DNA of 29,827 nucleotides, taken from positions 1 to 29,827 of IMG/VR virus record IMGVR_UViG_3300046167_000257, one strand, 5' to 3'. This DNA is from a virus. The position numbers were made by a program, and so were the translations under genes. This document shows, piece by piece, positions 6,328 through 12,299 of this stretch. The notes beneath the pieces are model-generated. The model was not told the DNA's origin. It was given only the letters and a program-made list of their open reading frames with translations, and did not search any database. Each line of letters opens with the position of its first letter. Position 1 is the stretch's first letter.

Positions 6328-6700
6328 CGATATAGCAAACAATGTAATTCAGGGGATGACCGATCCCCTGATTGCATATGCAGAACTTAAAGAATACAAA
6401 CGTGATATTGACCAAGCAATCAAGGACATTGAACCAATTGCATTGGAGGAATCAGAGAAATACGGCAAATCCTTTGAACTGCATGGAATTAAATTTGAAC
6501 GAAGAAATGGATCAACACGCTATGACTTTAAGCATATTGAACAATGGCAAATGATGCACCAAGAACTAAAGAACTTTGAAATGCAATCTAAACAAGCACT
6601 TGCAGCAATGAAGCATGGTGCAAATTATATTGATGAGAATGGTGAGCAAATCCCAGTTCCAAAAATAACTTACACAAAAGATTCACTTATAACAAAATGA
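6308..6700 (+). CDS. Hypothetical phage protein, 130 aa
   Basis: This is a helical, charged protein with a central YGKSFELHGIKFERRNGSTR block and a following YDFKHIEQWQMMHQELKNFE stretch. I have an impression of this pattern from other Bacteroidota phages, where it lies beside the ssDNA-binding-like gene, but no function is known to me. It overlaps the previous gene by 20 nt and the DnaA-like gene by 4 nt (ATGA), so it is translationally coupled to both. A role as accessory factor in replication or recombination is inference from neighbours only. Confidence 0.6.
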   Translation: MKTSHFNDIANNVIQGMTDPLIAYAELKEYKRDIDQAIKDIEPIALEESEKYGKSFELHGIKFERRNGSTRYDFKHIEQWQMMHQELKNFEMQSKQALAAMKHGANYIDENGEQIPVPKITYTKDSLITK

Positions 6701-7122
6701 AAAACATACACCCCTATTTAATACCAGCCTTTGATGTTTACGAAATCAATAAACAATTGTCTGACTACACAACACCTGATGCAATCAAATATCAGGTTGC
6801 AAAGTATTATTCAAAGAAATCAATTATCAAAGTGTTGTATGGTCAATTGACTGCAAACGATATGCAAGAAATTATCTTGTCAAAGACACGTAAACAAGAA
6901 ATCATTCGACCACGTTACACAACAATTTATTTTTTGCGTAATATATTAAACCTTAAACTTGCAACCATTGGTAAAATTATGGGATTTCGTGACCACTCAA
7001 CAATTATACACGCTTTAAAGAGTTATGAAAGTTGGTGTGAATATGATAAACCATTGTTCGAAGATCACATTCAAATGTGTTCATTGTTTAAAGTACCCAA
7101 CCGAATCCAGTTCCAAAGATGA
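6697..7122 (+). CDS. Stand-alone DnaA domain IV protein, 141 aa
   Basis: Residues 70-110 match the C-terminal DNA-binding domain of DnaA: an IRPRYTTIYFLRNIL helix, LATIGKIMGF, and the signature RDHSTIIHALKSY (98-110), the helix that reads DnaA boxes. There is no AAA+ module (no Walker A), so it cannot form an ATP-dependent DnaA filament. The N-terminal half (DVYEINKQLSDY..) is not recognised. Such phage proteins probably bind DnaA boxes at the phage origin or compete with host DnaA. A DnaA-box-like site lies upstream of the primase at 4463-4471. It overlaps both neighbours by 4 nt. Domain call firm; role inferred. Confidence 0.82.
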   Translation: MKNIHPYLIPAFDVYEINKQLSDYTTPDAIKYQVAKYYSKKSIIKVLYGQLTANDMQEIILSKTRKQEIIRPRYTTIYFLRNILNLKLATIGKIMGFRDHSTIIHALKSYESWCEYDKPLFEDHIQMCSLFKVPNRIQFQR

Positions 7123-7367
7123 ACCCATTAATTAAATTATACTTGCTATCACTTGAAATGATTCCATTGCTGGATGATGTCGAAATACAAGGTGTCAAAG
7201 TACAACGTGACATTAAACGAGTATCACGTACATTGGAAACCTTTGTTGTGGATGCTTGTGATTTACTTGACAAACAAGATACCAAGAATGAAATCCATGA
7301 TAAACTGGTTACTAACTTTGGCAAGTTAATGGATAGTTTAACCGAAGAAAATATTGTGAATCTGTGA
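7119..7367 (+). CDS. Hypothetical protein, 82 aa
   Basis: A small helical acidic protein (MNPLIKLYLLSLEMIPL at the start; VDACDLLDKQDTKNEIH in the middle). No recognised domain, no clear membrane segment although the first 20 residues are hydrophobic. It overlaps the DnaA-like gene and the lysis-like gene by 4 nt each (ATGA in both cases), placing it at the junction between replication and lysis genes of the plus-strand operon. Function unknown. Confidence 0.6.
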   Translation: MNPLIKLYLLSLEMIPLLDDVEIQGVKVQRDIKRVSRTLETFVVDACDLLDKQDTKNEIHDKLVTNFGKLMDSLTEENIVNL

Positions 7368-7822
7368 TTTTTCATTTATTGTTTATTTATTTATTCCAAC
7401 CCACATCATCGTTTGATGGTGTGGCAAGGGATAATTTAGTTGATGCAATTATTTTTGTTGAATCACGCAACAATCCCAACGCATGGAACAAACGCGAAGA
7501 TGCTTGTGGTGTTTTGCAGATTAGACCAATAATGATAAAAGATGTGAATCGTATTTTAAAACGCAAACAATACACCTTAAATGATAGATGGAACAAAACA
7601 AAATCCATTGAAATATTTTATATAATACAAGAATACTATTCACCAAACGGAACACCTGAACGCATTGCACGTGTTTGGAATGGTGGACCAAATGGATACA
7701 AAAAACCACAAACACTTGCCTACTGGCATAAAGTAAAACAAAATTATGAAATACTACATTCTAACACTTGGATTTGCATTAATAGTTGCATCATTAATGA
7801 TCAACGATTTAACACGCAATAA
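7364..7822 (+). CDS. Putative lytic transglycosylase (SLT-like), 152 aa
   Basis: After a short hydrophobic N-terminus (MIFHLLFIYLFQPTSS, likely signal anchor or signal peptide) the protein has the lysozyme-like pattern of SLT domains: IIFVESRNNPNAWN with the probable catalytic Glu in ESR, then DACGVLQIRPIMI (the G-x-x-Q-I motif), and a RVWNGGPNGY stretch with an aromatic/Gly motif typical of the family. It would cleave the peptidoglycan glycan strand. The last 77 nt overlap the next gene, so its C-terminal 25 residues may have little constraint. An amidase is encoded separately on the other strand (9399-9812), giving two cell-wall enzymes. Family confident, exact clade not determined. Confidence 0.75.
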   Translation: MIFHLLFIYLFQPTSSFDGVARDNLVDAIIFVESRNNPNAWNKREDACGVLQIRPIMIKDVNRILKRKQYTLNDRWNKTKSIEIFYIIQEYYSPNGTPERIARVWNGGPNGYKKPQTLAYWHKVKQNYEILHSNTWICINSCIINDQRFNTQ

Positions 7823-8000
7823 ACAAGAAATTATTGAGCCGCCTATCCTAACCAATACCGATACTATTTATTTGCAATTGGATAGCTTGGAAAAACAACA
7901 AGATACAATCAAACTTTATTATGAAAAAGAAATATCTAATTATCACATACTTCCTTCTACTGAACGCATTCGCTTATTCTCAAACCGCATTAATCGATGA
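7746..8000 (+). CDS. Small membrane-anchored protein, possible i-spanin, 84 aa
   Basis: An N-terminal transmembrane segment (MKYYILTLGFALIVASLMI) is followed by a polar stretch predicted to be helical (DTIYLQLDSLEKQQDTIK). This is the layout of a phage i-spanin: inner-membrane anchor with a periplasmic coiled coil. It overlaps the transglycosylase by 77 nt and the following exported protein by 80 nt in different frames, the nested arrangement often seen in spanin pairs. No sequence family is recognised, so the spanin role is inferred from architecture and the lytic neighbour. Confidence 0.5.
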   Translation: MKYYILTLGFALIVASLMINDLTRNKQEIIEPPILTNTDTIYLQLDSLEKQQDTIKLYYEKEISNYHILPSTERIRLFSNRINR

Positions 8001-8307
8001 AAAGACTGGTGATACTTTGGTTGTTATTACCCTCAATCAAATGGATGATATTTATGTTGAACTTATTCAAAAAGATTCTCTTATGGCTCAAGCAAAAATA
8101 AACGCGTTTAAGGAACTTAAATACATCGAGTTAATAGATAGTACACGAACAAACTTTGAACGCACTCAACACGCTTTAAATAGCCTCAATGAACGTTATG
8201 ATGTTGTTTTGACCAGCAACCAAAGACAACAACACAAACTTAAACGTTCACGACAATCATTAATCATTGCAATTGGTGTAATTGCTTTGCAGATTATTTT
8301 AAAATAA
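7921..8307 (+). CDS. Exported coiled-coil protein, possible spanin partner, 128 aa
   Basis: A signal peptide (MKKKYLIITYFLLLNAFAYSQ) precedes a charged helical region (ELIQKDSLMAQAKINAFKELKY and onward, heptad-like) and a C-terminal hydrophobic segment (QSLIIAIGVIALQIILK) that could be a membrane anchor. There is no Cys after the signal peptide, so it is not a classical o-spanin lipoprotein. The layout recalls proteins near lysis genes in other Bacteroidota phages. Its start lies within the previous gene (80-nt overlap) and its stop overlaps by 9 nt the end of the convergent metallophosphoesterase frame. Role in lysis is inference. Confidence 0.5.
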   Translation: MKKKYLIITYFLLLNAFAYSQTALIDEKTGDTLVVITLNQMDDIYVELIQKDSLMAQAKINAFKELKYIELIDSTRTNFERTQHALNSLNERYDVVLTSNQRQQHKLKRSRQSLIIAIGVIALQIILK

Positions 8308-8949
8308 ATGTGTAAACCTTGCCACCTGACCATGATCTTTGTGTAATAGGAAGCCTTCAATCGCTTTTGGTGAATGCTGAAATCCATTCCGATGATGCCA
8401 TGAATCCGTACCGCTTGGTGAACGTAATGACTCAATTGTGATACCCTGATAATCTTTCGATTGCTTATGGTGAACATGGTGGGTAAAAATGTATCTGTGC
8501 TTTGTGTTTGCCCAATATTCTTTTGCCTCAACTGCCATGAGCAATGGAAGGTCATTCATCTTTGCACCATCACCATGTGTTGTGCCAATAACGTTCTGAC
8601 CATACTGAAAATATTTCCGATGTGCAATTGAACAATCAAAGGTCATGTTCTTGTTATTTCTGAACCACGTTTGAATGACATCCGCTAAAAAGAAACCACT
8701 TTGATAGTCATGGTTTGATGGATTGAATGTGAAGTGTACATCCGCCAATGGAAGCAACATTTCAAGAACATCAACATAAACTTGTTTTGCTTTTAAAAAG
8801 TTTGAATAGAACATTCCATCCGTATCTTGTGGAGTACCCGCACTCGTGGTTCTTTTGGGGCTATCGATGTGAAGTATATCGTTCCCACCAATGAAAAGTA
8901 TTTGGTCTATATTATAACCACGTGACTTTGTCAATGATACCTTGCACAC
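8299..8949 (-). CDS. Metallophosphoesterase, C-terminal fragment (frame-shifted)
   Basis: This frame holds the rest of a calcineurin-like metallophosphoesterase. It has GYNIDQILFIGGNDILH (the GGND metal motif), FNPSNHDYQSG (NHD), THGDGAK (GD), and YIFTHHVHHKQ (the late His motif). With the N-terminal frame (DPADVHIGK) these make the full set D-x-H, GND, NHD, GH-like. An ATG at 8949 opens this frame but begins inside the shared overlap; conserved sequence starts only around SRGYNID, at about 8925. The two parts must be joined by a +1 shift near 8923-8932, so the enzyme is broken as sequenced. It would hydrolyse phosphoesters, probably in nucleic acid processing. It converges on the plus-strand operon. 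Confidence 0.7.
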   Translation of the reverse strand: MCKVSLTKSRGYNIDQILFIGGNDILHIDSPKRTTSAGTPQDTDGMFYSNFLKAKQVYVDVLEMLLPLADVHFTFNPSNHDYQSGFFLADVIQTWFRNNKNMTFDCSIAHRKYFQYGQNVIGTTHGDGAKMNDLPLLMAVEAKEYWANTKHRYIFTHHVHHKQSKDYQGITIESLRSPSGTDSWHHRNGFQHSPKAIEGFLLHKDHGQVARFTHLF

Positions 8950-9421
8950 CTTCCTTCACACGTTGAACTGCAATGTTAGTGTTATAGTCCTCACCAGTTT
9001 CAAATGCTTCACAAAGTTTGCCAATGTGAACATCAGCTGGATCAACAACCAGCAAATGACCATCTTGTATTTTGGTTCGTGTTAGTGGTGGATATGTTGG
9101 TGCATAATCTTTTAAGTCATTGATTAGTTGTTCACGAATTTTATCATAATCAACTGCACCTTCAAAGTCAGGATTCTTAAAAAATAAACTTGTGTCTTTG
9201 GTTTTAACCCAACCATGTTTGACATTATGAGTTGGCACACCAGCCACTTCACAATATGTGTCAATCTTGGATTTTAAATTTAAGAAGTATTTTTTTACAC
9301 TTAACTCTGATTTTCCAGTTAAGTCACCGATTCTTTTATAATAAGTATTACGTTGCTCATTATCAAATTGCGGATACTTGTTAAAGATGTCAATCCATTC
9401 ATCCGAATAAATCCTTTTCAT
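8912..9421 (-). CDS. Metallophosphoesterase, N-terminal fragment (frame-shifted)
   Basis: The start is ATG 9419-9421 (MKRIYSDEWIDIFNKYP), 23 nt inside the end of the amidase gene; the longer frame beginning at 9484 runs deeper into the amidase in another phase and is not needed. Residues 1-60 look like a small HTH-like or winged helical region (KRIGDLTGKSELSVKKYFL), then the enzyme domain opens with VVDPADVHIGK, the first metal motif. The frame ends in a stop at 8912-8914, right where the remaining motifs (GGND, NHD, HGD) continue one base over. The composite protein would be about 373 aa. Position directly after the amidase suggests late expression. Confidence 0.7.
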   Translation of the reverse strand: MKRIYSDEWIDIFNKYPQFDNEQRNTYYKRIGDLTGKSELSVKKYFLNLKSKIDTYCEVAGVPTHNVKHGWVKTKDTSLFFKNPDFEGAVDYDKIREQLINDLKDYAPTYPPLTRTKIQDGHLLVVDPADVHIGKLCEAFETGEDYNTNIAVQRVKEGVQGIIDKVTWL

Positions 9422-9812
9422 TTTGTACATTATATGATGGACACGCTTTGTTTGAAAACTCATTGTGTCCATGTATAGTAACATCCGGATAGCAACCTTT
9501 TAACTTTTTTACAAGTCTTATGATTGAATCCTTTTGTGCTTTTGTTCTTGTGTCTTGTGGTGTTTTGCCATCTGCTTCCACACCACCAACATATGCAATT
9601 CCTATTGAATATTTGTTTTGTCCTTTAGTGTGACTTCCCATCAATTCGATCGGTCTTCCAGCATTTATGTTGCCTTTTATATCAATGACATAATGATAAC
9701 CGACATCCGACCACCCACGATTCAAATGCCATCTTCGTATGGTATCAACGCTGATGTCATCCCCTTCACGTGTTGCAGTGCAATGAATAATTATCTTATG
9801 GATTGCCCTCAT
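9399..9812 (-). CDS. N-acetylmuramoyl-L-alanine amidase (endolysin), 137 aa
   Basis: This is a single-domain amidase_2 enzyme of the T7-lysozyme type. Zinc ligands can be assigned as H10 (IIIHCTAT), H116 (IHGHNEFS) and C124 (KACPS), with K122 and Y39 (VGYHYVI) at the positions of the T7 catalytic Lys and Tyr; the spacing H116-K122-C124 equals that of T7 lysozyme. It cuts the amide bond between MurNAc and the stem peptide. Length (137 aa) is slightly below T7 lysozyme (about 150 aa). It has no signal peptide, so it would need the adjacent holin to reach the wall. It overlaps the holin gene by 4 nt. Confidence 0.9.
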   Translation of the reverse strand: MRAIHKIIIHCTATREGDDISVDTIRRWHLNRGWSDVGYHYVIDIKGNINAGRPIELMGSHTKGQNKYSIGIAYVGGVEADGKTPQDTRTKAQKDSIIRLVKKLKGCYPDVTIHGHNEFSNKACPSYNVQNEKDLFG

Positions 9813-10228
9813 ATTTGTTTCTTAACATCCTTGATCTTTGAAATCATTTGTTTGAATTTATCAATAAACGAATAACCTTTAACTGCAATAAATGATTCAT
9901 CCATTGACTTAACTTCAATGCTTATCAAAGTTAATGCAGTGATTTTGGTTGCAAGAAACTCCACATCAACAACACTCATTGTTAATTCATTTATGATAAA
10001 CACATCCGAACCATACACCATCATAATAGTTGTGATGTATGAAATTAGTTTTGGAACGAGTCCATTTCTAAATATTTTGGATGTGATTTTTTCGTTTAAT
10101 TGTTTGGCTTTCCAAATGCCAAATGCAGTGTCAATAATGGTGCTTAAACTAATTAAAATTATAAGCGGTTTTATTGGTGCAAAAAATAGTATGATGACTT
10201 TCAATATGGATGTCAAATATGTTTTCAT
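9809..10228 (-). CDS. Phage holin, 139 aa
   Basis: The N-terminal half is strongly hydrophobic, with at least two transmembrane helices (about residues 8-36 and 57-78) separated by a charged loop carrying WKAKQLNEKITSK, and a third weaker helix near 90-105. The charged C-terminus (KFKQMISKIKDVKKQI) is typical of holins. The pattern IIDTAFGIWKAKQ followed by an SKIFRNGLVPKL segment fits the phage_holin_4 / Bacteroidota holin group. It would form membrane lesions that release the amidase encoded by the overlapping next gene (4-nt ATGA). The upstream gene also overlaps by 4 nt. Confidence 0.8.
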   Translation of the reverse strand: MKTYLTSILKVIILFFAPIKPLIILISLSTIIDTAFGIWKAKQLNEKITSKIFRNGLVPKLISYITTIMMVYGSDVFIINELTMSVVDVEFLATKITALTLISIEVKSMDESFIAVKGYSFIDKFKQMISKIKDVKKQI

Positions 10229-10584
10229 TCTTCTTCATCCGTTTCAGGAACCACACAGAATGTTGATTCAGGATATTTTTCACAGTATGCCTTTAAATAA
10301 AGCGAGTCATCTCCAGCGAATGTATGTACACCAACTGGGTCAGGATAAACCTCGTAATCCTCTAAACTTTCAACCTCTTCGTTCAATAACATATCAACGC
10401 TATACATAGTAGATAGGTCTGTGCATTCACCTTCCTCATCAAATGCTCTGCAAATATGTCCTATCTCAACGATTGCATTGATTGCTGGTATCAAAGTTTC
10501 GTTTCCTTCCTCATCTTTATTATATAAGGTTGGTCTAATGGTTTCCCATTGCTTGTCTGTAAATTCGTATTTCTTAAAAATCAT
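10225..10584 (-). CDS. Acidic hypothetical protein, 119 aa
   Basis: A strongly acidic protein (DEEGNE, ESLEDYE, ETDEEE at the C-terminus) with four Cys (in HICRAF, GECTDL, AYCEKY and TFCVVP) and no membrane segment. I do not recognise a family. It sits between the lectin-like tail protein and the holin with 4-nt overlaps on both sides (ATGA), which makes it part of the late operon and suggests a tail-fibre accessory or lysis-linked role. The Cys residues could bind metal or form disulfides. Function remains unknown. Confidence 0.65.
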   Translation of the reverse strand: MIFKKYEFTDKQWETIRPTLYNKDEEGNETLIPAINAIVEIGHICRAFDEEGECTDLSTMYSVDMLLNEEVESLEDYEVYPDPVGVHTFAGDDSLYLKAYCEKYPESTFCVVPETDEEE

Positions 10585-12299
10585 AATGTTGTTAATGTTG
10601 CTAATTCACTATTTGATAATCTTGTGTTGTAAATTTGAGCTTGGTATACTTTTGTTTTTTCTTGGTAGGTAGGTGAATTTTGATAGTTTTCAAGTCTTAA
10701 TCCTCCGCAAGTAGGCACAGTACCTAAAGTGTCAACTCCAATCAATGACCCATTTAAGTAAAATGCAAAATCATTTTCTTTGTAAGCAAATGCAGCTTTA
10801 AATCTTCCCTCACTCAAAACACCACTTGCTATCGTTACTTGATTCCCACTATTGTCGCAATACGCTTTTAAAAGATTTGAACCATCTAAATAAAAGTAAA
10901 TACCATTTGCTGGTGATGAAGTGTTGTATATGTTCATTATTACAAAATCTTCACCAGTAGTTTGTAGTTCAAAGTCAACAAAAATAACTCCCTCCGTTTG
11001 TCCTATTGAATCAGAAGCGTTTGTTAATTCACACGCATCCGCATTCCTCGTAACGGATGAGCCTGATGTATTTATTATGGTTGTGGGATAGTTGCCAACC
11101 TCAAGTTGGGCTCCAAAAACATAACCACCACTTGATCCGTCACCATTATAAGAAGGTTGGTTAGATGAATCTAAAGTATATCCGCTTGTCGGTAAAAACG
11201 AAACGTTTGGTGCATTAGTTGCACTATTTGCAGTATACGTCATTGAAACTCTATACCACCCACTACCATAATCTTCGATTTTTGTGCTTGTTGCGTTTGC
11301 CGTACTTACAACAGATTGATTTGATAAATTATAAATTACATAAGGACTTGGAGTTTGTCCACCTACTCTTAAAAATGCGTAGCTATATTCGTCAGCTTTG
11401 TAAAAAGCAGATACAGTATGAGCAACACCATTTGTTGAAGATATAACTTGATATGCTATTTTAATACTTAACCCTGAAGATGCAATAATTTTATCTGCAT
11501 TTGTTGTTCCATCTGGCGAAGTTGTATTGTTTGCAGTTATTGTAGTACCGCTTTTTGTCCAAGCTGCATTATCTAAATCACTCGAATAGGTAGCTATGTT
11601 ACTTCTTTGTGGCTCTAAAATTAGTGAGCCATTGGAGTTGTTAAGGTAGTCAACGCGAGGAATATTTAACCTCGTTGTGGTTGGAAAATATGTCTTTGCG
11701 GATGAGCCTTTGACGAGTTGTGCGTTTTGTATGTAAATGCTGCCACTTGTTCCACTTACGTCATTATTTCCGTCTGCGGGGTATATTCTCACATCAGTTA
11801 TATCACCACTATAAGTGATTGAACATCTATAAAAACCATTACCTACACTTTCAATACTTGCACTTGTTGTATTATAGCTGCCTAAAACTCCGTTTTCAAG
11901 GTCAAAATATGCACTATTATTACTTCCTTTCATATGCAACCAATTAAGTGTAGATGCCTTTGCGTAAACACTTAATGTTTGTTCTCCACTTAAAGAAATA
12001 AATTGACGAATAAAACCATAAATACCAGTCTTTTCAATTAACCAAGCATTTAAGTTTGAGTCATAAGTTTCTGTTGAATTGTAGTTGCCCCAAGTCGTAT
12101 CAAAATCATTTGATTGCTGAAGCAAATTATACGGCATCTCTTGAATATAGCCCTCTGAATCTGTGTATGTTCCAGTGGTGCTTCTTGAGAATGTAAATTC
12201 TTGCTTGTAGAATCGTTCACCCTCTTTGTAGTATCCGAGTAGGTTGTCTGTCTTTCCAGCCCAGTTACCACCGCCTAATTGTATTGTAGGTTCTGCCAT
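10581..12299 (-). CDS. Lectin/CBM-like tail protein, 572 aa
   Basis: The protein is beta-rich and rich in Ser, Thr, Asn and Gly. It has an N-terminal peptide with a FSRSTTGTYTDSEGYIQ motif, two related carbohydrate-binding-like modules (each ending in YRxSxTY and then a QLVKGSS.. or QLEVGNYPTT segment), a SLILEPQRSNI linker, a SPDGTTNADKI motif, and a C-terminal LamG/concanavalin-like domain (about residues 435-572). The same motif set occurs in the adjacent 643-aa protein, so the two are paralogues. Such proteins are receptor-binding or capsid/tail decoration proteins that bind surface polysaccharides. Stop and start of successive genes overlap by 1-4 nt. Domain calls are by pattern. Confidence 0.7.
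   Translation of the reverse strand: MAEPTIQLGGGNWAGKTDNLLGYYKEGERFYKQEFTFSRSTTGTYTDSEGYIQEMPYNLLQQSNDFDTTWGNYNSTETYDSNLNAWLIEKTGIYGFIRQFISLSGEQTLSVYAKASTLNWLHMKGSNNSAYFDLENGVLGSYNTTSASIESVGNGFYRCSITYSGDITDVRIYPADGNNDVSGTSGSIYIQNAQLVKGSSAKTYFPTTTRLNIPRVDYLNNSNGSLILEPQRSNIATYSSDLDNAAWTKSGTTITANNTTSPDGTTNADKIIASSGLSIKIAYQVISSTNGVAHTVSAFYKADEYSYAFLRVGGQTPSPYVIYNLSNQSVVSTANATSTKIEDYGSGWYRVSMTYTANSATNAPNVSFLPTSGYTLDSSNQPSYNGDGSSGGYVFGAQLEVGNYPTTIINTSGSSVTRNADACELTNASDSIGQTEGVIFVDFELQTTGEDFVIMNIYNTSSPANGIYFYLDGSNLLKAYCDNSGNQVTIASGVLSEGRFKAAFAYKENDFAFYLNGSLIGVDTLGTVPTCGGLRLENYQNSPTYQEKTKVYQAQIYNTRLSNSELATLTTL

Noticed and set aside
8295-8306. AT-only palindrome TATTTTAAAATA at the convergent gene ends, considered as a bidirectional terminator
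   Set aside because: No G/C in the stem and no distinct loop or T-tract, so it should not terminate efficiently.
9918-10409. Plus-strand open frame of 163 codons opposite the holin and the acidic protein
   Set aside because: It spans two real minus-strand genes with coupled starts and stops, and its translation shows no motif.
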